A model generated the notes under the pieces. The model was not told the DNA's origin, did not search any database, and saw nothing but the letters and a program-made list of their open reading frames with translations. A DNA stretch of 64,000 bases, from contig NZ_JTDB02000002.1 of NCBI RefSeq assembly GCF_000785435.2, positions 572,543 through 636,542 on the forward strand, read 5' to 3'. The position numbers were made by a program, and so were the translations under genes. Shown here in pieces: positions 26,989 through 34,941 of this stretch (the stretch's first letter is position 1; each line of letters begins with the position of its first letter). Source of the stretch: Paraburkholderia sacchari. GTDB lineage: Bacteria > Pseudomonadota > Gammaproteobacteria > Burkholderiales > Burkholderiaceae.

Positions 26989-27675
26989 ATGACCATCCGC
27001 ATTCTGCTCATCGACGACCACACGCTTTTTCGCTCGGGCGTGAGCGCGCTCTTGCAACGCCAGCCAGACCTCGAAGTGGTGGGGGAAGCCTCGGACGGCG
27101 TCGAGGGCATAAAACGCGCGCAGCAGCACGAGCCCGACGTGATCTTGCTAGATCTGAACATGCCCGGCCTCTCGGGGCTCGAAACGCTGCAATTGCTGGT
27201 GCAGGACCTGCCCGATGCCGCCGTTGTCATGCTGACCGTCTCGGAGGAAGCCGACGAGCTCACCGCGGCGATGCGCGCGGGCGCGAGCGGCTTCCTGCTC
27301 AAGAGCATCGATGCCGACGCGCTGGTTGCGGCCATCCGCAAGGCGGCCGCCGGCCAGCCGGTGATCACCGAGCACATGACCGCGAAGCTCGTCGAGCAGA
27401 TGCGCAAGCCGGCGGCGGCGCCGAGCTCGCCCAGCGCGCCGCGCACGAGCGGCGAGACGCTCACCGCGCGCGAGCGCGACATCGTGCGCGAGCTCGCGCG
27501 CGGCGCAAGCAACAAGGAGATCGCGCGCACGCTCGATCTGGCCGAAAGCACGGTGAAGATTCACGTGCGCAACATCCTGCGCAAGCTGAATCTCACGAGC
27601 CGTGTGCAGGTGGCCGTCTATGCGGTGGGACAGGAGGGCATGGCGGACGGCATGGGCGAGCCGCGCGAGAGATGA
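26989..27675 (+). CDS. narL: nitrate/nitrite response regulator NarL
   Basis: NarL is a DNA-binding response regulator phosphorylated by NarX; it controls nitrate-respiration genes through TACYYMT heptamers. The 228-residue protein has a receiver domain with the acidic pair Asp9/Asp10, phospho-acceptor Asp55 (VILLDLNMPG) and conserved Thr/Lys. An Ala/Pro/Ser linker follows, then a LuxR-type HTH (LTARERDIVRELARGASNKE; STVKIHVRNIL). The ATG at 26989 (MTIRILLIDDHTLF) matches family N-termini. It lies 91 bp after narX. A small GC-rich hairpin spans its stop region. Confidence 0.94.
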   Translation: MTIRILLIDDHTLFRSGVSALLQRQPDLEVVGEASDGVEGIKRAQQHEPDVILLDLNMPGLSGLETLQLLVQDLPDAAVVMLTVSEEADELTAAMRAGASGFLLKSIDADALVAAIRKAAAGQPVITEHMTAKLVEQMRKPAAAPSSPSAPRTSGETLTARERDIVRELARGASNKEIARTLDLAESTVKIHVRNILRKLNLTSRVQVAVYAVGQEGMADGMGEPRER

Positions 27676-27692
27676 GGCGGCGCATGCCGCCT
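27675..27692. terminator. hairpin between convergent narL and AI-2E family gene
   Basis: AGGCGGC (27675-27681) and GCCGCCT (27686-27692) pair across a GCAT loop, starting at the last base of the narL stop. There is no T-run on either side, so termination would be weak. Confidence 0.35.
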
Positions 27693-27709
27693 TGCCGGAT
27701 GCCAAGGGC

Positions 27710-28795
27710 TCAGACGAGCCGCAGATAGATCAGCTCGCGCTTGATATAGGCGTAGAAGATGGGCGCGGCAATCACGCCCTGGATGCCGAACGCGGCTTCC
27801 ATCACGAGCATCGCGACCAGCAGCTCCCACGTGCGTGCCTCGATCTGGCCGCCCACGATGCGCGCGTTCAGGAAGTATTCGAGCTTGTGAATCACGATCA
27901 GGAACGCGAGCGCCGTGACGGCCGCGGGCAGGCTCACGGTGAGCGCGATCGCGACGATCAGCGTGTTCGAGATCAGGTTGCCGATCACGGGCAGCAAGCC
28001 GACCACGAAGGTCACCACGACGAGCATTTTCGCGAGCGGCAGCGGCGCGTGAAAGAGCGGCAGCACGAGCAGCAGGAAGAGCCCGGTGAACACCGTGTTG
28101 ATGGCCGAGATCTTCACCTGGGCGAACACGATGCGGCGGAACGCATCGGCGAAGCGCGCCACGCGCGTGACGAAGGCGGTCGAGAGCGGCAGCCGCGTGG
28201 CATTCTTCTGCGCGCCGATGGCGACAATCGCGCCGATGATCATGCCGATCACGATATGCCCGAAGATGCGCGCGGCGTTCTTGCCGCCCTGGCCGAGCTG
28301 GGTGGCGTGCTCGTGCATGAGCGCGATGGCCTTGAGCTTCATCTGGGTGACATCCACGGGCAGATAGGCCGCGATGGCGTCGGGAATCCGCGCGCGCGCC
28401 TGGTCCACGAACGTCATCATTTGCGCCATCACCTTCTGGACGCTCGGCACGTCGTTTTCGAACTGTTCGATGACGCCCACGGTGATGCCCGTGAGCACGC
28501 CCACGATCACAATGGAAACCAGCACGACCGAGAGCCAGCGCGCGCGCTGGCTCGACATGCGCCGCTCGATCAGCGGCGCGATGGTGTGCACGAGCTGGAA
28601 GACGAGCATCCCCGCGAGCAGCGCGCCAAGCAGATTCAGATGCAGCACCGCCCACAAGCCGGCGAGCGCGGCCACATAGCTGCCGATTTCCACCGCCGAG
28701 AGTTTCGGCAGGCTCATGTCGCTCGTGAGCCTGACCGGTCTTGGCCGCAGGTCGCGCACCTGTTTATCGTCGGTCGCTTCGTTGCGCTTGACCAT
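27710..28795 (-). CDS. AI-2E family transporter (PerM/YdiK-like)
   Basis: A 361-residue inner-membrane protein of the AI-2E (UPF0118) family. Hydrophobic helices lie at about 35-80 and again through residues 170-350, and the family's conserved C-terminal part (VVGLLPVIGNLISNT; GIQGVIAAPIFYAYIKREL) is present. Members have been linked to autoinducer-2 or ion export, but most have no assigned substrate and this one cannot be assigned. It converges with narL and is followed on the opposite side by uvrA. Confidence 0.8.
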   Translation of the reverse strand: MVKRNEATDDKQVRDLRPRPVRLTSDMSLPKLSAVEIGSYVAALAGLWAVLHLNLLGALLAGMLVFQLVHTIAPLIERRMSSQRARWLSVVLVSIVIVGVLTGITVGVIEQFENDVPSVQKVMAQMMTFVDQARARIPDAIAAYLPVDVTQMKLKAIALMHEHATQLGQGGKNAARIFGHIVIGMIIGAIVAIGAQKNATRLPLSTAFVTRVARFADAFRRIVFAQVKISAINTVFTGLFLLLVLPLFHAPLPLAKMLVVVTFVVGLLPVIGNLISNTLIVAIALTVSLPAAVTALAFLIVIHKLEYFLNARIVGGQIEARTWELLVAMLVMEAAFGIQGVIAAPIFYAYIKRELIYLRLV

Positions 28796-28862
28796 GTTGG
28801 GTGTATTCCGTCTTCAGACCGCGGGGACGCCAGCGCCCCCGCCCTGTTGTTGCTACAGCCGG

Positions 28863-28890
28863 GGTTGCGGCGGCCATGGCCGCCGCAACC
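28863..28890. terminator. 28-bp perfect palindrome after uvrA
   Basis: GGTTGCGGCGGCCA (28863-28876) is followed directly by its exact reverse complement (28877-28890), then TTTT on the plus strand. It sits 12 bp past the uvrA stop. The T-run faces the plus strand, so for uvrA it acts without a T-tract unless it is bidirectional. Confidence 0.55.
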
Positions 28891-28901
28891 TTTTCTAGTG
28901 C

Positions 28902-31805
28902 TTATTTCCCCGAAGCCGCGTCGAGCGCGGCCACCTGGCGCTTGAGCAGCGGCGCGAGATAGCGGCCCGTGAAGCTTGCCTTGGCCTTCGCGACCTGCTC
29001 GGGCGTGCCTTGGGCCACGATCTGGCCGCCGCCCGCACCGCCTTCGGGGCCCATGTCGACGATCCAGTCGGCGGTTTTGATGACATCGAGATTATGCTCG
29101 ATGATCACCACCGTATTGCCCTGGTCGCGAAGCCGGTGGATCACCTCCAACAGCAGTGCGATGTCGTGAAAGTGCAGGCCCGTGGTCGGCTCGTCGAGTA
29201 TATACAGCGTGCGGCCCGTATCGCGCTTCGAGAGCTCCAGCGAGAGCTTCACGCGCTGCGCTTCGCCGCCCGACAGCGTGGTGGCCGACTGGCCGAGACG
29301 GATATAGCCAAGGCCCACGTCGAGCAGCGTCTTGAGCTTGCGCGCCACGACCGGCACGGCCTTGAAAAACTCGTAGGCCGCTTCGACAGTCATGTCGAGC
29401 ACTTCGCTGATGTTCCGTCCCTTATACTGGATCTCCAGCGTTTCGCGGTTGTAGCGCTTGCCATGGCAGACGTCGCAGGGCACGTAGACATCGGGCAGGA
29501 AGTGCATTTCCACCTTGAGCACGCCGTCGCCCTGGCAGCTTTCGCAGCGGCCGCCCTTCACGTTGAACGAGAAGCGTCCCGACTCGTAGCCGCGCTCCTT
29601 GGCTGCCGGCACGCCTGCGAACAGCTCGCGGATGGGCGTGAAAAGGCCCGTGTAGGTGGCCGGATTCGAGCGCGGCGTGCGGCCGATCGGCGACTGGTCG
29701 ACGCTGATGACCTTGTCGAAATGCTCGAGCCCTTCGATGGCCTCGAACGGCGCGGGTTGCGCCGACGACCCGTACAGATGCTGCGACACCGCGTGATAGA
29801 GCGTGTCGTTGATCAGCGTGGACTTGCCCGAGCCCGAGACGCCCGTCACGCAGGTGAGCAGACCCACCGGCAGGTCGAGCGTCACGCGCTTGAGGTTATT
29901 GCCGTAGGCTTCGACGATGCGCAGGCGCCGCTCGCCGGGTTCGATGCGCTCGTCGGGGTAGTCGATGCGGCGCGCGCCCGAGAGGTACTGGCCGGTCATC
30001 GAGGCCGGGTCGTTCTCCACTTCCTTGGGCGTGCCTTCGGCGATCACCATGCCGCCGTGCTCGCCGGCGCCCGGGCCCATGTCGACCACGTAGTCGGCCA
30101 TGCGGATCATGTCCTCGTCGTGCTCGACGACGATCACCGAATTGCCGAGGTCGCGCAGGTGCTTGAGCGTGGAGATGAGGCGGTCGTTGTCGCGCTGATG
30201 CAGGCCGATGGACGGCTCGTCGAGCACGTACATCACGCCTGTGAGACCCGAGCCGATCTGCGAGGCGAGGCGGATGCGCTGCGCCTCGCCGCCCGAGAGC
30301 GTTTCCGCGCTGCGTTCTAGCGAGAGATAGTCGAGGCCCACGTTATTGAGGAACATCAGGCGCGCGACGATCTCCTTGACCACTTTGTCGGCGATCTCGC
30401 GCTTGGCGCCTTCGAGGCGCAGCGTCTGGAAGTAGCCGAGCGTGTCGCGCAGCGGCCAGCCGCTCACCTCGTAGATCGCGCGTGCGTCCTCATTGGAGCC
30501 CGCATTGGAACCAATACGCACGAAGCGCGCCTCGCGGCGCAGGCGCGTGCCTTCGCAGTGCGGGCAGGCCTGGTTGTTCTGGTATTTCGCCAGTTCTTCG
30601 CGCACCGCGGACGAATCGGTCTCGCGGTAGCGGCGCTCCAGATTCGGGATGATCCCTTCGAATACGTGCTCGCGCACCGAAGTGCGGCCGCGCTCGTTGA
30701 TGTACGAGAACGGGATTTCCTGCTTGCCCGAACCGTAGAGCAGGACCTTGCGCACCTTTTCGGGCAGGTCCTCGAACGCGGCGTCGATGTCGAAATCGTA
30801 GAACACCGCGAGGCTTTGCAGCATCTGGAAGTAGAACTGATTGCGCCGGTCCCAGCCCTTCACGGCGCCCGCGGCGAGCGAGAGCGACGGATGCGCGACC
30901 ACGCGCTTCGGATCGAAGAACGTGATCTGGCCAAGGCCGTCGCATTCGGGGCAGGCGCCCATCGGGTTGTTGAACGAGAAGAGGCGCGGCTCCAGTTCCG
31001 GCAGCGAATACGAGCAGATCGGGCAGGCGAACTTCGAGCTGAACAGATGCTCGCGGTGGGTGTCCATTTCGAGCGCGATGGCGCGGCCGTCAGCGAGGCG
31101 CAGCGCCGTTTCGAACGACTCCGCGAGACGCTGCTTCATGTCGGGGCGCACCTTCAGGCGGTCGACCACCACGTCGATGGTGTGGCGCTCGCTCTTCTTG
31201 AGCTTGGGCAGCGACTCGACTTCGTAGATTTTCGCCTCGCCTTCGTTGGCGGTGCCGCCGCCCGAGCGCACGCGAAAGCGCACGAAGCCCTGCGCCTGCA
31301 TGTCGTCGAAGAGCTCGGCGTGCTCGCCCTTGCGGTCGGCGACCACGGGCGCGAGGATCATCAGTTTGGTCTCTTCGGGCAGCGCGAGTGCGGCGTCCAC
31401 CATCTGCGAGACGCTTTGCGCCTCCAGCGGGATCTCGTGATCCGGGCAGTAGGGCGTGCCGATGCGCGCGTACAGCAGACGCAGATAGTCGTGGATCTCG
31501 GTGACCGTGCCCACCGTGGAGCGGGGATTGTGCGAGGTGGCCTTCTGCTCGATGGAAATCGCCGGCGACAAACCCTCGATCAGGTCGACGTCGGGCTTCT
31601 CCATCAGTTGCAGGAACTGGCGCGCGTAGGCCGAAAGGCTTTCCACGTAGCGCCGCTGGCCTTCCGCGTAGAGCGTGTCGAACGCCAGCGACGACTTGCC
31701 CGAGCCCGAAAGCCCGGTGATCACCACGAGCTTGTGGCGCGGCAGGTCCAGATTGACGTTCTTCAGGTTGTGGGTTCGGGCCCCACGGATACGGATTTGT
31801 TCCAT
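28902..31805 (-). CDS. uvrA: excinuclease ABC subunit A
   Basis: UvrA is the damage-recognition ATPase of nucleotide excision repair and loads UvrB. The 967-residue protein has two ABC modules: first Walker [15 protein letters not shown] near residue 31, second [14 protein letters not shown]. Signature motifs are [16 protein letters not shown] and [16 protein letters not shown]. Zinc-binding cysteines are visible in [10 protein letters not shown]...CPEC and [10 protein letters not shown]...CDVCHG. A longer frame to 31946 adds 47 unconserved residues. The ATG at 31805 ([16 protein letters not shown]) is the standard start. It is divergent from the YajR-like gene across 408 bp. Confidence 0.96.
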   Translation of the reverse strand: MEQIRIRGARTHNLKNVNLDLPRHKLVVITGLSGSGKSSLAFDTLYAEGQRRYVESLSAYARQFLQLMEKPDVDLIEGLSPAISIEQKATSHNPRSTVGTVTEIHDYLRLLYARIGTPYCPDHEIPLEAQSVSQMVDAALALPEETKLMILAPVVADRKGEHAELFDDMQAQGFVRFRVRSGGGTANEGEAKIYEVESLPKLKKSERHTIDVVVDRLKVRPDMKQRLAESFETALRLADGRAIALEMDTHREHLFSSKFACPICSYSLPELEPRLFSFNNPMGACPECDGLGQITFFDPKRVVAHPSLSLAAGAVKGWDRRNQFYFQMLQSLAVFYDFDIDAAFEDLPEKVRKVLLYGSGKQEIPFSYINERGRTSVREHVFEGIIPNLERRYRETDSSAVREELAKYQNNQACPHCEGTRLRREARFVRIGSNAGSNEDARAIYEVSGWPLRDTLGYFQTLRLEGAKREIADKVVKEIVARLMFLNNVGLDYLSLERSAETLSGGEAQRIRLASQIGSGLTGVMYVLDEPSIGLHQRDNDRLISTLKHLRDLGNSVIVVEHDEDMIRMADYVVDMGPGAGEHGGMVIAEGTPKEVENDPASMTGQYLSGARRIDYPDERIEPGERRLRIVEAYGNNLKRVTLDLPVGLLTCVTGVSGSGKSTLINDTLYHAVSQHLYGSSAQPAPFEAIEGLEHFDKVISVDQSPIGRTPRSNPATYTGLFTPIRELFAGVPAAKERGYESGRFSFNVKGGRCESCQGDGVLKVEMHFLPDVYVPCDVCHGKRYNRETLEIQYKGRNISEVLDMTVEAAYEFFKAVPVVARKLKTLLDVGLGYIRLGQSATTLSGGEAQRVKLSLELSKRDTGRTLYILDEPTTGLHFHDIALLLEVIHRLRDQGNTVVIIEHNLDVIKTADWIVDMGPEGGAGGGQIVAQGTPEQVAKAKASFTGRYLAPLLKRQVAALDAASGK

Positions 31806-32213
31806 GAACCTGCGGGAGAGAGGGAGGCTAAACCTGCTACTATAACGACTTTTCCAGACCGCCGTTACGGCTTGCTGAAGGTCTTTGAAAGGATCCCGGA
31901 TGGCCGCAGCGAGGCTGCGCGAGGGGCGCCGAAAGAAGATCGACACGAGCAGCCGGGGATCGTTTCAGGCGTGGGGCCAACGTAAGAGCTTTGCATGGGA
32001 CAGGAGTAAGCGCTAAAGCGCGAACTTCTGTCGACAGCTGAAGCGCGAACTCTGGCCGATATGGCGACATGGGGGCTGCCCGTATCGCTGTCGTCCCTGC
32101 AAGGCCGCCACGGCCGCAATGACAACGCCGCGAAGCTCGCCCGATGCCCGCTTCGCCAGCCCCCAAGGCCAGAAAACGCGCGCGCAGCGGCGGCCCAATC
32201 AAAAAACGCTCCG
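31806..32213. other. uvrA / MFS divergent intergenic region
   Basis: About 408 bp with no convincing gene. It contains a 10-bp palindrome CTGTCGACAG (32028-32037) flanked by direct repeats CTAAAGCGCGAACT (32013-32026) and CTGAAGCGCGAACT (32038-32051). I did not see a LexA box of the CTGT-N8-ACAG type; the palindrome has only N2 between CTGT and ACAG. Confidence 0.5.
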
Positions 32214-33416
32214 ATGTCCTCCAATTCACCCGCTACTTCTTCACGCATGAGCGCGCCGGAACGACGCGCGACCGTGTCGCTCGCCGCGATCTTCGCGTTG
32301 CGCATGCTCGGCCTCTTCATGATCATGCCGGTATTTTCGGTCTACGCGAAAACCATCCCCGGCGGCGACAACGTGCTGCTCGTCGGCATTGCGCTCGGGG
32401 CCTACGGCGTCACGCAATCGCTCCTGTACATCTTTTATGGCTGGCTTTCGGACAGGATGGGCCGCAAGCCTGTGATCGTCATCGGCCTCGTGATCTTCGC
32501 CATCGGCAGCTTCGTGGCGGCTTTCGCGCACGACATCACGTGGATCATCGTCGGCCGGGTGATCCAGGGCATGGGCGCGATTTCCTCGGCCGTGCTCGCG
32601 TTCATCGCCGACCTCACCGCCGAAGAGCACCGCACCAAGGCCATGGCGATGGTGGGCGGCTCGATCGGCATGTCCTTCGCGGTGGCGATCGTGGGCGCGC
32701 CCATCGTGTTCCACTGGGTGGGCATGAGCGGCCTGTTCGCGCTGGTGGGCGTGTTCTCGATTCTCGCCGTGGGCGTCGTGCTGTGGATCGTGCCCGATGC
32801 GCCCAAACCCGTGCACGTGCGCGCGCCATTCGCCGAAGTCCTGCACAACGTGGAGTTGCTGCGCCTGAATTTCGGCGTGCTCGTGCTGCACGCCACGCAG
32901 ACCGCGCTCTTTCTCGTCGTGCCGCGCCTGCTCGTGGACGCGGGCCTGCCCGTGGCGTCGCACTGGAAGATTTATCTGCCCGTGATGGGCGTCTCGTTCG
33001 TCCTGATGGTGCCCGCCATCATCGCCGCGGAAAAGCGGGGCAAGATGAAGGCCGTGCTGTGCTCGGCCATTGGGCTTATCCTGATCGGCCAGCTTCTGCT
33101 CGGCTCGCTTGCGCATACCATAGCAATCGTGGCGACCGTGCTGTTCGTGTACTTCCTCGGGTTCAATATCCTGGAGGCCTCGCAGCCCTCGCTGGTGTCC
33201 AAGCTCGCACCGGGCAACCGCAAGGGCGCGGCCACGGGCGTCTACAACACCACTCAGTCGATCGGGCTCGCGCTCGGCGGCGTGGTGGGCGGCTGGCTGC
33301 TCAAGCACGGCAGTGCGAGCGCGGTGTTCTATACGTGCTCGGGCCTCGTGTTCTGCTGGCTTATAATCGCGGCCTATATGAAGGTGCCGGTCAAGGCGCC
33401 GGCCAAGCGCGCTTGA
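32214..33416 (+). CDS. YajR-like MFS transporter
   Basis: A 400-residue major-facilitator protein with twelve predicted helices. It resembles E. coli YajR in the opening (SAPERRATVSLAAIFALRML; VFSVYAKTIPGG) and in the motif A loop GWLSDRMGRKPVIVIG. It stops after the twelfth helix, so it lacks the C-terminal YAM domain of YajR. Substrate unknown; drug or metabolite efflux is the usual guess for the group. The ATG at 32214 was chosen because upstream in-frame residues are not conserved; an internal start 10 codons later (MSAPERR) is also plausible. It precedes ssb by 158 bp. Confidence 0.78.
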   Translation: MSSNSPATSSRMSAPERRATVSLAAIFALRMLGLFMIMPVFSVYAKTIPGGDNVLLVGIALGAYGVTQSLLYIFYGWLSDRMGRKPVIVIGLVIFAIGSFVAAFAHDITWIIVGRVIQGMGAISSAVLAFIADLTAEEHRTKAMAMVGGSIGMSFAVAIVGAPIVFHWVGMSGLFALVGVFSILAVGVVLWIVPDAPKPVHVRAPFAEVLHNVELLRLNFGVLVLHATQTALFLVVPRLLVDAGLPVASHWKIYLPVMGVSFVLMVPAIIAAEKRGKMKAVLCSAIGLILIGQLLLGSLAHTIAIVATVLFVYFLGFNILEASQPSLVSKLAPGNRKGAATGVYNTTQSIGLALGGVVGGWLLKHGSASAVFYTCSGLVFCWLIIAAYMKVPVKAPAKRA

Positions 33417-33500
33417 TCGGCCAGAACCAGGGGCGTATCCGCCCTCTGCTTTGAAGCGAACCCGGCGTTCGCAGCAACAATCTTCGCGAAAGGCGGTCCG

Positions 33501-33539
33501 CGCGCGGTGCATCGCAATCCAAAGCCGATGCACCGCGCG
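33501..33539. repeat. 14-bp inverted repeat upstream of ssb
   Basis: Perfect arms CGCGCGGTGCATCG (33501-33514) and CGATGCACCGCGCG (33526-33539) flank an 11-nt loop, 36-74 nt before the ssb start. No T-run follows. It may be a leader hairpin or a protein-binding site. Confidence 0.6.
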
Positions 33540-33574
33540 GCCGCTCCTCGCAACGGAATCAACAGGAGAAACTC

Positions 33575-34111
33575 ATGGCATCCGTGAACAAGGTGATCCT
33601 CGTCGGCAACCTCGGCGCCGAACCGGAAGTGCGCTATCTGCCCAGCGGCGACGCTGTGGCGAACATCCGCCTCGCGACCACCGACCGCTACAAGGACAAG
33701 GCGTCCGGCGAGTTCAAGGAAATGACCGAATGGCACCGCGTGGCGTTCTTCGGCCGTCTGGCCGAGATCGTCTCCGAATACCTGAAGAAGGGTTCGTCGG
33801 TGTATATCGAAGGCCGCATTCGCACGCGCAAGTGGCAAGCGCAGGACGGCACCGACCGCTATTCGACGGAAATCGTCGCCGACCAGATGCAGATGCTGGG
33901 CGGCCGCAGCAGCGGCGGCGGCTCGTCGGGCGGCGACATGGGCGACGACGGCGGCTATAGCCGCGAGCAGTCGGCTCCGCGCGGCGGCGGTCGGGCAGCG
34001 GGCGGCGGCGCGCCGCGCGCGAGCGGCGGCGGTGCCGGCGGTGGCGGCGGCCGTTCGAACGCGCCGGCTGGCGGCGGCTTCGACGAGATGGACGACGACA
34101 TTCCGTTCTGA
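33575..34111 (+). CDS. ssb: single-stranded DNA-binding protein
   Basis: SSB coats single-stranded DNA in replication, recombination and repair, and recruits partners by its tail. The 178-residue protein has an OB-fold (about 1-110, [20 protein letters not shown]) and a long Gly/Ser-rich linker, and it ends in the acidic tip DEMDDDIPF that binds partner proteins. AACAGGAGAA before ATG 33575 is a good ribosome-binding site. Pairing of ssb with uvrA is common in proteobacteria; here an MFS gene lies between them. Confidence 0.95.
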   Translation: MASVNKVILVGNLGAEPEVRYLPSGDAVANIRLATTDRYKDKASGEFKEMTEWHRVAFFGRLAEIVSEYLKKGSSVYIEGRIRTRKWQAQDGTDRYSTEIVADQMQMLGGRSSGGGSSGGDMGDDGGYSREQSAPRGGGRAAGGGAPRASGGGAGGGGGRSNAPAGGGFDEMDDDIPF

Positions 34112-34183
34112 CGTCTGATAGCCCGACGCTGTAAAGATCGACCCCGCCTTCGTGCGGGGGGAAATAAGATGGTCAGCCTGACC

Positions 34184-34221
34184 GAAACAGCCCAATCGGC
34201 TTACGCTGATTGGGCTGTTTC
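34184..34221 (+). terminator. strong hairpin between ssb and the transposase remnant
   Basis: Perfect 14-bp arms GAAACAGCCCAATC (34184-34197) and GATTGGGCTGTTTC (34208-34221) with a 10-nt loop. It could end the ssb transcript, or it could be part of the insertion element's non-coding end. A shorter stem (CCCCGC/GCGGGG, 34142-34159) lies just upstream. Confidence 0.45.
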
Positions 34222-34237
34222 CATTTGGGAGATCGTC

Positions 34238-34742
34238 ATGGACGCCATCTCGTTGATCGGAATCGATCTGGGCAAGCACTGCTTTCACTTGCACGCGCAG
34301 TCGGCATCGGGCCGCGCGGTATTTCGCAAGAAGCTTACGCGCAGCCAGATGTTGACGCTGCCCGGCAATGTTCCGAGTTGCACGGTGGTCATGAAAGCGT
34401 GTGCGGGCGCCCATTGGGTGGCGCGTCGCATCCAGGGGCTTGGGCATCAAGCCAAACTGATCTCTCTCCAGTTCGTCAAACCGTTTCTGCAAGGCAATAA
34501 GAACGATTTCGCTGATGCGCAGGCAATTTGCGAGGCCGCGTCACGTCCGGGCATGCGGTTCGTCAGTCCGCACAACGAGACGCAGCAGACGCTCTCGGCC
34601 TTGCACCGGGTGCGCGAGGCGCTGGTGCGCGACCGTACCGGCACGGTCAACCACATAGCGCGGTGACAAGAATTTGAGACGGCTTCTCGTGCACTGCGCG
34701 CGAGCCGTCATGGTGCATATCGAGCGGCGCACCGATTGCGGC
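34238..34742 (+). pseudogene. internally deleted IS110/IS1111-type transposase
   Basis: The first 142 codons (34238-34663, stop TGA 34664-34666) match the N-terminal DEDD domain of IS110/IS1111 transposases: LIGIDLGKH, FVKPFLQGNKNDFADAQAIC and LHRVREALVRDRTGTVNHI. From 34662, in another frame, the codons read GDKNLRRLLVHCARAVMVHI, the conserved C-terminal block of the same family. The two parts are fused with loss of roughly 130-150 codons and a frame change. In addition the catalytic Glu of the MEAC motif is Lys53 (VVMKACAGAHW). It is a dead remnant, inserted between ssb and hcp. Confidence 0.85.
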
Positions 34743-34759
34743 GTTTTCGCACAGTCAAA

Positions 34760-34787
34760 CGGTTCCGAACTGGAACCGGCTCTTTTT
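34760..34787 (+). terminator. terminator between the IS remnant and hcp
   Basis: CGGTTCC (34760-34766) pairs with GGAACCG (34772-34778) across GAACT, followed by GCTC and five T. It would insulate hcp from upstream transcription. Confidence 0.65.
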
Positions 34788-34801
34788 CTGATCTACATCA
34801 C
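34788..34801. promoter_or_regulatory. FNR/Anr-like box upstream of hcp
   Basis: CTGAT-CTAC-ATCAC matches the FNR consensus TTGAT-N4-ATCAA at 8 of 10 positions. A class II position (-41.5) would place transcription start near 34836, at the edge of the NsrR site. Confidence 0.5.
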
Positions 34802-34833
34802 GGAAAAATTTCCTCGCCAGAGTGAATATCCAA

Positions 34834-34856
34834 AAGATGCTTCAAATTTGCATCTT
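34834..34856. promoter_or_regulatory. NsrR operator upstream of hcp
   Basis: AAGATGC and GCATCTT are separated by nine A/T-rich bases (TTCAAATTT). This is the full 23-bp NsrR inverted repeat (AAGATGC-N9-GCATCTT). It lies just downstream of the FNR-like box and about 86 nt before the hcp start codon, a position suited to repression relieved by nitric oxide. Confidence 0.8.
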
Positions 34857-34941
34857 ACTAGGCCCTTCGTTGCGATCTGACAGTCGATGCATCACATCGA
34901 TATCGCACCAGCGCCGTCACCCACAAAAAAAGGAGAAAGCC

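Larger units (their letters stand above)
34112..34742 (+). mobile_element. remnant of an IS110-family insertion sequence
   Basis: The deleted transposase and its flanking hairpin-rich sequence mark a former IS110/IS1111 element. This family transposes as a circle without terminal inverted repeats or target duplications, so exact ends cannot be read from one copy; the limits given are approximate. Confidence 0.5.

Noticed and set aside
32028..32037. CTGTCGACAG considered as a LexA (SOS) box for uvrA
   Set aside because: The LexA site needs CTGT-N8-ACAG; here only two bases separate the half-sites, and the element is over 200 bp from the uvrA start.
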